Assembly: GCA_947307375.1 (NCBI GenBank) | Contig: CAMZIX010000026.1 | Location: forward strand, 1 to 13,000 | From: an uncultured Clostridia bacterium | GTDB lineage: Bacteria > Bacillota_A > Clostridia > Oscillospirales > Oscillospiraceae | DNA length: 13,000 nt | Direction: 5' to 3' | Part shown: positions 6,311 to 13,000 of the stretch, in pieces | Layout of the letters: each line of letters starts with the position of its first letter | Position numbering within the stretch: position 1 is the first letter of the stretch | Made by a program: the position numbers and the translations under genes | The notes under the pieces: model-generated | Databases searched by the model: none | What the model saw: only the letters and a program-made list of their open reading frames with translations | What the model was told of the DNA's origin: nothing

Positions 6311-6611
6311 CAGGCTTCACCTCAGCTTAAGCATATCACAGCCGGGCGAAAAAATCATCTGTTTTGTTTCCGGCGGGGATCGTGAGCGCAGGAACGCAGG
6401 AAGGATCTGCGGAAAAGCTGAACGAGGAAGGGTTCCGCTTGTTTTCTCTGCGCTTCTCCCCTTATCCGCCCGGCGCCATGCCTTCCGACTGCCTGAACAC
6501 GCGGGCGAAGCGCCCCCGGGAGGAAAAGCCCGGGCAGGCGCGGAAGGCAAGGAGAGACCGCGCGGGACGGCGGCGGAGGCGTATGGCGGTCAAAGACAGG
6601 AGCGGTTTTTG
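6311..6611. other. Gene-free gap between divergent operons
   Basis: This stretch separates the response regulator (-) from the amidohydrolase (+). I see no gene in it: the open frames have no ribosome binding site and their products are Arg/Pro/Gly-rich, as expected for a shadow of GC-rich sequence. The left end carries the regulator's ribosome binding site and presumably its promoter. The rest shows no clear hairpin, repeat or operator. Divergent control regions are the most likely content. Confidence 0.55.
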
Positions 6612-6640
6612 TTGCCCGCGGGGGCGTCGTATAGTATAAT
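6612..6640 (+). promoter_or_regulatory. Sigma-70-type promoter for the amidohydrolase operon
   Basis: A perfect -10 TATAAT (6635-6640) is spaced 17 bases from a TTGCCC -35-like box (6612-6617). The start site would fall near 6647, giving a leader of about 25 bases that contains the AGGAGG (6658-6663) of the amidohydrolase. This supports starting that protein at 6672 and not in the open frame upstream. Confidence 0.75.
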
Positions 6641-6671
6641 CAAAGCGAAAAGAAAAAAGGAGGGCGCAGCC

Positions 6672-8249
6672 ATGAAAACACTGTTCAAAAACGCAGAGAT
6701 CTATGACGGCACCGGCGGAAAGCCCTATCGCGGGGATCTGCTGATCGAGGACGAGCTGATCGTCAGGGTCGGGGGAACGATCGAAGAGGAGGCCGACCGG
6801 GTCGTCGATCTGTCCGCTTATCAGCTCTGCCCGGGCTTCATCGACGCCCATTCCCACAACGACTTTTTCTACGACCGCGATGACGCGGAGAAATACTACA
6901 AGCCCTTTATCGAGCAGGGCATCACGACCCAGATCACCGGCAACTGCAGCTTTTCTCCCTTCGGCTCGGAGAAGGACACGCCCTACCGGGACAAGCTCGG
7001 CGGCGGCCTGTTCGACTCGCGCCATCCCGGCAGCTTCGCGGACTTCAAGAAGCGCGCCGAAGGCAGGCTCTACGTGAACATCGCGCCGCTGATCGGCCAG
7101 GGCACGGTCCGCGCGGGCCTTGCCGGCTATGACCCGACCCCGTTCACGAAAGAGCAGATCGAACAGGAGCTTTCTTATGTGCGCGAAGCCATGGAGGGCG
7201 GCGCCTTCGGCGGCTCCTTCGGCTTTATGTACGAGCCCGACCGCTACGCCGCGGAGGACGAGATCCTCGCCTTTGCCAGGGAGATCGCGAAGTACGACGG
7301 CATCGTGACGATCCATCCGCGGGCCTGCTCGATCGTCAGCGCGGATTATCCGCTGCTGACGAAGAAATCCCACCTGGAGCTGGGCCTCGACGAGGCCGTG
7401 GACATCATGAACAAGTCCGGCTGCCGGCTGGAATACAGCCACCTGATCTTCACCGGCCAGCGAAGCTGGAAGCTGCTGGACAAAATGCTGGCCACCTTCC
7501 GCCGCGCGCGCAAAAACGGCGGGGACATCGCCTTCGACAACTATGCCTTCCATTACGGAGCGTCGGTCATCACCGTCGTGTTCCCGGAGTGGTACGCGCA
7601 GCTGACCAGGGAACAGGCGGCAAGCCCGCTCAACCGCTTCAAGCTCCAGCTCACGATCCTGATGTACCGCAAGGTGCTCGGCATCGACTGGGACGACATG
7701 GTCGTGGCCTACATTTCGGACGAGCACCCGGAATACGAGGGCAAGACGATCCCGCAGTGCGCCGCGGAGGAGGGGCTTTCCAATCTGGACATGTATCTGA
7801 AGCTGGTCGATCTGTCGCAGCGCGCGGGCAGCATCTATCTCGGCAAGTACTATAACGCCGAGATCGTCCGCCGCCTGATGGAGGACGAGCTGTCCGTCTT
7901 CATGACGGACGCCTGGGTCGAGGAAAAGGGCCTGCAGAACATCGCCGCCTTCCAGACCTTCCCGCAGTTCTTCGTCCTGGCGAAGGAATACGGCATCCCG
8001 GCCGAGAAGATCGTGCACAAAATGACCGGCAAGACGGCCGAGCGCTACCGCATCCCCGAACGCGGCTTCCTGCGGCCGGGATACAAGGCCGATCTGACCG
8101 TGATCGACCTGAAGAACATGCGCGTCGATGAGAAAAAGCCCGACGCGAAGCCGGGCGGCATCGTCGCCGTATACGTCAACGGCCGTGCCGTGCTGGAAAA
8201 CGGCGAGTACCGCGGCGGCTGCGCGGGCCGGGTCCTGCTGAAACGGTAA
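6672..8249 (+). CDS. D-aminoacylase-type (N-acyl-D-amino-acid deacylase) amidohydrolase
   Basis: This 525-aa cytosolic zinc hydrolase belongs to the N-acyl-D-amino-acid deacylase branch of the amidohydrolase superfamily, which removes acyl groups from N-acyl (often D-) amino acids. Visible metal and catalytic residues are H60 and H62 (GFIDAHSHND), C92 in TGNCSFSPFG (the Cys metal ligand of this branch), H215 (VTIHPRA), H257 (EYSHLIFTG) and D413 (FMTDAW). The N-terminal strand LFKNAEIYDGTG and the C-terminal KADLTVIDL with a following VYVNG strand form the usual beta-sandwich. AGGAGG lies eight bases before ATG 6672; the frame is open further upstream to 6240, but that would cross the promoter. 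The central part differs from the best-known D-aminoacylases (SFSPFG instead of the usual GFS-type loop), so the true substrate, including dipeptides or other cyclic amides, is open. Confidence 0.9.
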   Translation: MKTLFKNAEIYDGTGGKPYRGDLLIEDELIVRVGGTIEEEADRVVDLSAYQLCPGFIDAHSHNDFFYDRDDAEKYYKPFIEQGITTQITGNCSFSPFGSEKDTPYRDKLGGGLFDSRHPGSFADFKKRAEGRLYVNIAPLIGQGTVRAGLAGYDPTPFTKEQIEQELSYVREAMEGGAFGGSFGFMYEPDRYAAEDEILAFAREIAKYDGIVTIHPRACSIVSADYPLLTKKSHLELGLDEAVDIMNKSGCRLEYSHLIFTGQRSWKLLDKMLATFRRARKNGGDIAFDNYAFHYGASVITVVFPEWYAQLTREQAASPLNRFKLQLTILMYRKVLGIDWDDMVVAYISDEHPEYEGKTIPQCAAEEGLSNLDMYLKLVDLSQRAGSIYLGKYYNAEIVRRLMEDELSVFMTDAWVEEKGLQNIAAFQTFPQFFVLAKEYGIPAEKIVHKMTGKTAERYRIPERGFLRPGYKADLTVIDLKNMRVDEKKPDAKPGGIVAVYVNGRAVLENGEYRGGCAGRVLLKR

Positions 8250-8296
8250 AGCGGGCGCGTTTGTATTTTCGATCAGGCAGTTTTGGGAGGCGGCTT

Positions 8297-8707
8297 ATGA
8301 GACTGGACGGATTCGGCCTGCTGGTCAGCGACATGGCGGGGATGATCCGCTTTTATCGGGACGTGCTCGGCTTTGAGATCAAAGAGGCGGAGGATACCGG
8401 CAACGTTTACCTCGTCAAGGACGGCACGCTGTTCCTGCTGTACGGCAGGAGAGATTTTGAGGAACTGACGCATCATCGCTACGACTATGTCCGCGGCCTG
8501 AACGGCCATTTTGAGGTCGCGCTTTCTGTCGACACCTTCGAGGAGGTCGACGCCGCCTTTGCCCGGGCCGTCGCGCAGGGGGCGGCGCCAGTGCTGGCGC
8601 CGGAGACGGAGCCCTGGGGGCAGCGGACCTGCTATATCGCCGATCCGGAGGGCAATCTGATCGAGATCGGCTCCTGGAACCGGCCCTGCGGGGAAAAAGA
8701 CGTCTGA
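8297..8707 (+). CDS. VOC (glyoxalase/dioxygenase fold) family protein
   Basis: This 136-aa protein has two beta-alpha-beta-beta-beta modules of the vicinal oxygen chelate fold. The first starts FGLLVSDMAGMIRFYRDVLG (6-25), the typical helix entry of glyoxalase-like proteins. The second carries VALSVDTFEEVDAAFARAV (74-92) and ends YIADPEGNLIEIGS (113-126), where E123 is the usual metal ligand. Members act as lyases, isomerases, dioxygenases or drug-binding proteins; the sequence does not say which. GGGAGG (8285-8290) lies six bases before ATG 8297, so an upstream in-frame start is rejected. It is 47 bases after the amidohydrolase stop and 14 before the next gene, so it is likely co-transcribed. 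Confidence 0.87.
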   Translation: MRLDGFGLLVSDMAGMIRFYRDVLGFEIKEAEDTGNVYLVKDGTLFLLYGRRDFEELTHHRYDYVRGLNGHFEVALSVDTFEEVDAAFARAVAQGAAPVLAPETEPWGQRTCYIADPEGNLIEIGSWNRPCGEKDV

Positions 8708-8721
8708 GGTCCGATCGAGCC

Positions 8722-9342
8722 ATGCAGATCAACAGAGAAGAGTATTTGACCGACCCGTGCCGGGCCTCGTCCCTGCCGTTCTGGAAAACGGAACGGCTTG
8801 CGGTCCCGGACCGGCTGTCCGTCGTCCGCGAGGATCAGATGCCCGCCGCGCCACCGGAAGGCGCGGACGAGCCGTATTTCAGACTGCTCCACCGGCTGGA
8901 GGAGATCCCACGGCCTGCGCTTCCCGCGGGATTTGAGCTCGGCGGCGGCGATTTCGCGGCCTTCGCCGCGCATATCGGCGCGTGCTATGACAAAGAGGGC
9001 GTGACGGCGGAGGAGCTGGCCGCCTGCGCCCGGCGCTTCGTATATGATCCCTCGCTGTGGATCGCGGTCCGCGACAAAGCGAGCCGGCGGATCGTCGCCA
9101 GCGGGATCGCCGACCTGGACGCGCGCATCGGGGAGGGGATCCTGGAGTGGATCCAGGTCTCCCCGGACTGCCGCGGGCGGGGCCTGGGGCGCTTCGTCGT
9201 GTGCGAGCTGCTGCGCCGCATGCAGGGCAAGGCCGCGTTCGCCACGGTTTCCGGGAGACTGAACAACCCCGGCGCGCTGGCTCTGTATCTGTCCTGCGGC
9301 TTTGAAAACCGGGTGATCTGGCACCTCGTGACGAGGCCATGA
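8722..9342 (+). CDS. GNAT family N-acetyltransferase
   Basis: This 206-aa protein should transfer an acetyl group from acetyl-CoA to an amine. The acetyl-CoA loop RGRGLG (151-156) follows the strand ILEWIQVSP (140-148), and the C-terminal motif NNPGALALYLSCGFE (181-195) is standard for small-molecule GNATs. The first 110 residues are an extension without a clear match; they include FWKTERL (20-26) and a helical stretch around 50-62. The acceptor is unknown. The start has only a weak GAGG 12 bases upstream, so translation may rely on coupling to the VOC gene. It is the last gene of the unit, ahead of the terminator at 9364. Next to a deacylase it may act on the same type of substrate in reverse, but this is speculative. 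Confidence 0.88.
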   Translation: MQINREEYLTDPCRASSLPFWKTERLAVPDRLSVVREDQMPAAPPEGADEPYFRLLHRLEEIPRPALPAGFELGGGDFAAFAAHIGACYDKEGVTAEELAACARRFVYDPSLWIAVRDKASRRIVASGIADLDARIGEGILEWIQVSPDCRGRGLGRFVVCELLRRMQGKAAFATVSGRLNNPGALALYLSCGFENRVIWHLVTRP

Positions 9343-9363
9343 CCGCCGCCTGCCGACAAAAAG

Positions 9364-9400
9364 CGCGGAGGGAACGGATTTCCGTTCCCTCCGCGTTTTT
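9364..9400. terminator. Bidirectional terminator between convergent operons
   Basis: CGCGGAGGGAACGG (9364-9377) pairs perfectly with CCGTTCCCTCCGCG (9382-9395) around ATTT, with TTTTT (9396-9400) to the right and AAAAA (9358-9362) to the left. It serves both the GNAT gene (+, stop at 9342) and the alcohol dehydrogenase (-, stop at 9415). Confidence 0.92.
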
Positions 9401-9414
9401 CCTTTTTCCGCCTC

Positions 9415-10626
9415 TCAGGCCTCGGCGATGATGCGCCGGATGACCTTCTCGCAGCGCGCCCGGTCATAGACCACCGGCACGGGATAGACGGGGTTGGCCT
9501 CTGCCAGCGCCCAGGTGATCATCTGCGGGATGTCCTCTTCCTTGATGAAGTCGAAGCCCGTCGGGATCCCCATGCGCCGGTTCATGGCCCGGACCTCGTC
9601 GATGAAGGCCCCGGCCTTCTCCGCGCTGCTGCCGTCGAGCTTGAGCCCGGTGATGACGGCCAGATGCGCCAGCTTCTCTTCGACCGCCGCGCCGTAGTCC
9701 TCCAGCACGATCGGCAGGATGACGGCGTTGGCCAGGCCGTGCGGCGTATTGTACAGGCCGCCCAGCGTGTGCGCGATGGCGTGCACGTTGCCGACGCCCG
9801 CCCGCGTGAAGGCAAAGCCCGCCTTGTAGGAGGCGATCAGCATTTCCGTGCGGGCCTGCATGTCGCCGCCGTCGTTGAAGGCGCGCTCCAGCCAGCGGAA
9901 GATGCCCTGCACGGCCTCCTCGGCCAGGCGGATGCTCTCGGCCGTGTTGTAGGTCCAGCAGAGATAGGCCTCCACCGCGTGGGTCAGCGCGTCCATGCCG
10001 GTGGTGGAAGTGATCTTCGGCGGCAGCTCCCGCGTCATTTCCGGGTCGAGCACCGCGTATTTCGGCACCAGGTGCAGGTCCATCAGCGCGTATTTGTGAT
10101 GGGTCTCGCTGTCGGTGATGACGGCGGCGATCGTCGTCTCCGAGCCGGTGCCCGCCGTGGTCGGCACGGCGATATAGGGCGGGATCTTCCGGCCTACCTT
10201 CAGCAGCCCCGCCATCTTGCCGACTGGCGTCCGCGGCCGCACCACGCGGGCCGCGGCGGCCTTGGCCGCGTCCATCGGCGAGCCGCCGCCGATGGCGATG
10301 AAGCCCTGACAGCCGCTGTCGAGATAGAGCTTCTGGATCCTGTTGACGGTGTCGACCGAGGGGTTGGCCTCTACCTCGGCGAAGAGCGTCCAGGCGATCC
10401 CGGCCCCGTCCAGCTCCGCCAGGATCTTCGGCGCCAGCTTCTTTCCGACCGTCGGGCCGGTGACGACCATGACCTTTTCGACCTGCTCCGCGCTCAGCAG
10501 CTCCGGGATCCTCCGGACCGCGCCGACGCCGGAGACCGGGATCGGCCGCCGCCAGGGCAGGCAGCGCGCGCCGAGGTTGAACACGGCCTGGAAGCCGCGG
10601 TCGTAGAAGGTTTCGATTTTGCTCAT
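9415..10626 (-). CDS. Iron-containing (group III) alcohol dehydrogenase
   Basis: This 403-aa dehydrogenase should interconvert an alcohol and an aldehyde or ketone with NAD(P)H. The Rossmann region holds the family motif GGGSPMDAAK (113-122) and the loop TTAGTGSETT (156-165). Metal ligands D212 and H216 (TGMDALTHAVEAYL), H282 (GNVHAIAH) and H296 (NTPHG) are all present with the spacing seen in FucO-type enzymes. Length is typical. AGGAGG lies seven bases before the ATG. It follows the MoaD-like gene by 24 bases as the last gene of the oxidoreductase operon, suggesting it consumes or supplies the aldehyde handled by the tungsten enzyme. Substrate chain length cannot be read from sequence. Residue 85-92 (VEANPSVD) is the usual family motif, so nothing is missing. 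Confidence 0.95.
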   Translation of the reverse strand: MSKIETFYDRGFQAVFNLGARCLPWRRPIPVSGVGAVRRIPELLSAEQVEKVMVVTGPTVGKKLAPKILAELDGAGIAWTLFAEVEANPSVDTVNRIQKLYLDSGCQGFIAIGGGSPMDAAKAAAARVVRPRTPVGKMAGLLKVGRKIPPYIAVPTTAGTGSETTIAAVITDSETHHKYALMDLHLVPKYAVLDPEMTRELPPKITSTTGMDALTHAVEAYLCWTYNTAESIRLAEEAVQGIFRWLERAFNDGGDMQARTEMLIASYKAGFAFTRAGVGNVHAIAHTLGGLYNTPHGLANAVILPIVLEDYGAAVEEKLAHLAVITGLKLDGSSAEKAGAFIDEVRAMNRRMGIPTGFDFIKEEDIPQMITWALAEANPVYPVPVVYDRARCEKVIRRIIAEA

Positions 10627-10650
10627 GTTTTTTCCTCCTGTCGGACTCGT

Positions 10651-10884
10651 TCAGCCGCCGGAAACCGGGAAAAAGAAGCCCAGCACGTCGCCCTCGTGCA
10701 GCTCGCGGTCAAGCGGGCAGCGCTCGCCGTTGACGCTGACGAGCAGGAGCTTCGCCTTGACCGGGCTGACGCGCACCAGCTTCAGCGCGTCGCGCACGGT
10801 GCTCCCCGCCGGGAGCTCGGCCCAGGAGCGCTCGTCGAGCTTTCTGCGGTCGCCGCCGTGGGGCGGCAGGATCTTAACCTTCAT
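10651..10884 (-). CDS. MoaD/ThiS-family sulfur-carrier protein
   Basis: This 77-aa ubiquitin-fold protein ends FFFPVSGG with the diglycine tail that is adenylated and thiocarboxylated in MoaD, the small subunit of molybdopterin synthase. The central strand LLLVSVNGERCPLDREL and the EGDVLGFFFPV ending are typical. Members of this family are often found in aldehyde:ferredoxin oxidoreductase operons, where they probably support tungstopterin synthesis; that role is inferred here. The N-terminal part (KILPPHGGDRRKLDERSWA) is a little unusual and Arg/Lys-rich. GGAGG is six bases upstream, and the ATG overlaps the end of the ferredoxin gene by 11 bases, giving translational coupling. ThiS or another sulfur-carrier role is possible, but context favours the pterin. 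Confidence 0.88.
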   Translation of the reverse strand: MKVKILPPHGGDRRKLDERSWAELPAGSTVRDALKLVRVSPVKAKLLLVSVNGERCPLDRELHEGDVLGFFFPVSGG

Positions 10885-11098
10885 CGGCGTCCTCCATGCG
10901 GATCGCGTCCATCGGGCAGCTTTTCGCGCAGCCGCCGCAGCCGATGCAGCCCTCCTTGACGAGCTCGGGGAAGAGGTTGCGGTATTTGCCGCTCCTGCCC
11001 TCTTTCTTCATGCCGAGCGCGGACACCGGGCAGGCCTGCGCGCAGATGCCGCAGCTGACGCAGTTGAGGTAATCGAAGACAGGCCGTTTTTTCGTCAT
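10874..11098 (-). CDS. Small 2x[4Fe-4S] ferredoxin, oxidoreductase partner
   Basis: This 74-aa protein has two complete cluster motifs: CVSCGICAQACP (C13, C16, C19, C23) and CIGCGGCAKSCP (C51, C54, C57, C61). The spacing between motifs (residues 24-50) is longer than in clostridial 8Fe ferredoxin and basic (KKEGRSGKYR), similar to subunits that dock on an oxidoreductase. It probably carries electrons to or from the adjacent tungsten enzyme as a small subunit or dedicated ferredoxin. GGAGG lies seven bases before the ATG, which overlaps the oxidoreductase stop as ATGA. A larger reading frame extends upstream in this frame, but it is the antisense-type shadow of the oxidoreductase; the start at 11098 is chosen because of the ribosome binding site and family length. 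Confidence 0.94.
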   Translation of the reverse strand: MTKKRPVFDYLNCVSCGICAQACPVSALGMKKEGRSGKYRNLFPELVKEGCIGCGGCAKSCPMDAIRMEDADEG

Positions 11099-12999
11099 AT
11101 CTCCACCTCCGTCAGCTTCCCGATGCCCAGCCGCTCCAGCGTCTCCGGCAGCGGCACGCCGGTCTTTTCGTCCCAGCCGAAGGCCTTCCAGTGGGCGGAG
11201 ACCTGCTCGCGGTGCTTCGAGAGCGTCACGCCCTTGAGCGGCCCGGCGGTCAGCGGGGGCTCGCCCAGCATGCGCTTCGGCAGCTTGAAGGAGGCGGGGT
11301 CGACGCCCTGTTTGACGTTGAACAGCTGCCGCAGGGTCTGGATCCGCTCGCCGATCTCCATATACTGGTCGCCGCTGAGCGCCCAGCCCTCGGCGGCGTT
11401 GAGGTAGTCGATGAGCTTCCACATATGCACGCCCATCATCTGCCCGTAATAGCAGCCGCCCGCGCCGTCGACCAGCATCGTGTAGCAGGCGTTGGCCTTC
11501 GAGACCAGGGCCAGGGTCTCCGTATCCTCCAGATCGCGGGACTTGGCGTGCAGCGTCGCCGGCGGCGCCCAGGAGCAGATGTCGCAGAGGCTCATCGCGC
11601 CGTATTCGATGCCCATGCCGACGGTGTGCTTGCCCGGCGCGGGCTCGGCCACGAAGTGGATGCCGAGCTGCGGATCGTTGCGCGCGTCGTGCATGCCGGG
11701 CTCCTGCCCGCCGATGTGCATCGCGTATTCCCTGCCGCCGAACTTCTCCGCGGCGCGCTTGACGCCGTCGGCCAGCGCGTCGCCGATGCCCTCGCGCCGG
11801 ATCATCTTGTCCACCAGCGCGAGGATGGCCTCGGTGTTGCCCCAGTTGAGGGCCAGGCCGTCGGTCTGCCGGACGGTCAGGATGCCGTTTTCGTAGCATT
11901 CGATCGCCCAGGCGACGGTGTTGCCGGCGCTGATCGTGTCCATGCCTGCGCGGTTGAGCATTTCATTGAGCTGATAGATCGAATCCAGGCTCCAGTTCAG
12001 CAGCAGCGGGCCGAAGGCCTCGATGGTCTCGTATTCGGGCTTGTGCGTCTCATCGAAGGAGACGTATTTGCGTCCGCGGATGTTGAGCCTGCCGCCGCAG
12101 CCGAGCGGGCAGGAGTAGCAGTGGTACTTGACCGCCTCGATCCGGTTGATCATCTCCGGGTTGTAGACGGCGTCCATCAGACGCACGTCGCGCGGCGTGC
12201 CCGCCCAGTTCTTGATCGGGCCGTCGCCGCTGGTGATGGCCAGCGAGGTGTTGGCCTGCGTGCCCCACTCGCGGAACATATAGGAGGTCATCGAGCCGTC
12301 GAGCGGGATATTGGGCAGATGCCCCATCATCGCGCCGCCCGCGCCGATGAACACGCCCAGGCCCGTGGGCAGCGTCATCTTCAGCAGCTTCCGGCCGAGC
12401 TCCTTCGACAGCTCCTTGACTTTTTCGGGGTCGGCGCAGGGGAAGGGCCGCGCGCCCGCGAGCACCACGGCCTTGAGCCGCTTGCTGCCCATCACGGCGC
12501 CCACGCCGCTGCGCGCGGCGATGCGCCCGCCCTCGTTGCAGATGCCCGAGATCAGCGAGAGCTTCTCTCCGGCCGGGCCGATGCAGGCCACGCAGGGCTT
12601 TTTGCGGCAGACGCCGTCCAGATCGCGGTGCAGCGCCAGCTCCGCCTCCGTCGCGTCAAGGCCCCAGTAGGCGGAGGCGTCGCGGACCTCGGCGGTCTTC
12701 CCGTCGCAGAAGAGATAGACGGGCCTTTCCGCGATCCCGGAAATGAAGATCGCGTCGTAGCCGCACTGCTTGATGGCGGGCGCGAAGAGCCCGCCGCAGT
12801 TGGCGTCGCCCCAGCCGCCGGTCAGCGGGCTTTTGCAGGCGACGCTCCAGCGCCCCGTCAGGAAGGCGCCGGTGCCGCAGAGCGCGCCCGCCGCGAAGGC
12901 GAGGATGTTCTCCTGCCCCAGCGGGTCCGCCCCGGCGGGGATGTTGTTGTAGAGGTACCAGGCCTCCAGCCCTTTCCCGGCCAGGACGGCCTCGTAGAC
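11095..12999 (-). CDS. Aldehyde:ferredoxin oxidoreductase, tungsten type (N-terminus cut by window edge)
   Basis: The visible 634 residues run without a stop from the right edge to TGA 11097-11095. Family members carry a tungstopterin and one [4Fe-4S] cluster and oxidise aldehydes to acids, or reduce acids, with ferredoxin. Seen here: GKGLEAWYLYNNIPAGADPL near the edge, SPLTGGWGDANCGG (56-69), ACIGPAGE (138-145), the cluster cysteines in CYSCPLGC (294, 297, 301), RAGMD (350-354), and the pterin/cluster motif DGAGGC (511-516). These match the order of the D-x2-G-x-C pterin and C-x2-C-x3-C cluster sites in Pyrococcus AOR. Only about 20-30 N-terminal residues seem to be missing, so start codon and promoter are outside. 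A GTG at 12591 is internal, not the start. It heads the operon with ferredoxin, MoaD-like protein and alcohol dehydrogenase. Which aldehyde it uses, and W versus Mo, cannot be told. Confidence 0.96.
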   Translation of the reverse strand, partial: VYEAVLAGKGLEAWYLYNNIPAGADPLGQENILAFAAGALCGTGAFLTGRWSVACKSPLTGGWGDANCGGLFAPAIKQCGYDAIFISGIAERPVYLFCDGKTAEVRDASAYWGLDATEAELALHRDLDGVCRKKPCVACIGPAGEKLSLISGICNEGGRIAARSGVGAVMGSKRLKAVVLAGARPFPCADPEKVKELSKELGRKLLKMTLPTGLGVFIGAGGAMMGHLPNIPLDGSMTSYMFREWGTQANTSLAITSGDGPIKNWAGTPRDVRLMDAVYNPEMINRIEAVKYHCYSCPLGCGGRLNIRGRKYVSFDETHKPEYETIEAFGPLLLNWSLDSIYQLNEMLNRAGMDTISAGNTVAWAIECYENGILTVRQTDGLALNWGNTEAILALVDKMIRREGIGDALADGVKRAAEKFGGREYAMHIGGQEPGMHDARNDPQLGIHFVAEPAPGKHTVGMGIEYGAMSLCDICSWAPPATLHAKSRDLEDTETLALVSKANACYTMLVDGAGGCYYGQMMGVHMWKLIDYLNAAEGWALSGDQYMEIGERIQTLRQLFNVKQGVDPASFKLPKRMLGEPPLTAGPLKGVTLSKHREQVSAHWKAFGWDEKTGVPLPETLERLGIGKLTEVEI

Positions 13000-13000
13000 C

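Noticed and set aside
6462..8018. 518-codon open frame opposite the amidohydrolase
   Set aside because: It is antisense to a gene with intact catalytic motifs and crosses that gene's promoter; its composition is shadow-like.
9664..10959. 431-codon plus-strand frame over the alcohol dehydrogenase and MoaD-like genes
   Set aside because: It spans two real genes on the other strand, is Arg/Asp/His-rich and has no recognisable fold.
11099..11899. Long N-terminal extension of the ferredoxin
   Set aside because: The upstream part is the oxidoreductase gene in another frame; the ATG at 11098 has a good ribosome binding site and gives a normal ferredoxin.
12589..12591. GTG as the start of the aldehyde oxidoreductase
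   Set aside because: Conserved family sequence, including TGGWGDAN, continues upstream in frame to the window edge.

Overview
The window looks like a GC-rich Firmicutes (Clostridia-like) chromosome. Supporting signs are strong AGGAGG ribosome binding sites, many compact rho-independent terminators, a VTC/DUF4956/Cthe_2159-type surface gene set and a tungsten-type aldehyde:ferredoxin oxidoreductase cluster typical of strict anaerobes. No 16S rRNA or other taxonomic marker is present, so this is inference.

Layout. (1) Positions 1-650 are clearly AT-richer than the rest and mostly non-coding. They hold the possible tail of a gene entering from the left, two families of short direct repeats, three hairpins and a 29-codon micro-ORF on the minus strand; this looks like the edge or remnant of a mobile element. 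(2) 659-1150 (+) is a small CDP-alcohol phosphatidyltransferase with its own promoter and terminator. (3) 1408-4299 (+) is a tightly overlapped three-gene operon: VTC-domain protein, DUF4956 membrane protein, and a Cthe_2159-like beta-helix lipoprotein. It ends in a bidirectional terminator facing (4) 4359-6310 (-), an OmpR-type response regulator and histidine kinase joined by an ATGA overlap. (5) After a 361-bp gene-free gap with a good promoter come 6672-9342 (+): a D-aminoacylase-type amidohydrolase, a VOC/glyoxalase-fold protein and a GNAT acetyltransferase. (6) 9415-12999 (-), converging on the GNAT gene across a second bidirectional terminator, is an operon read right to left: aldehyde:ferredoxin oxidoreductase (N-terminus lost at the window edge), a 74-aa 2x[4Fe-4S] ferredoxin, a 77-aa MoaD/ThiS-like protein and an iron-type alcohol dehydrogenase.

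How the genes may work together. Region 6 forms a coherent redox module: the tungsten enzyme would interconvert aldehydes and carboxylates with the small ferredoxin as electron partner, the MoaD-like protein would supply sulfur for the tungstopterin, and the alcohol dehydrogenase would link the aldehyde to an alcohol and NAD(P)H. Region 3 looks like a membrane/surface system of unknown function, with a polyphosphate-polymerase-like enzyme, a membrane partner and a lipid-anchored carbohydrate-binding protein; the convergent two-component system is a candidate regulator. Region 5 may act on N-acyl-(D-)amino acids. All start sites and functions are read from sequence only.
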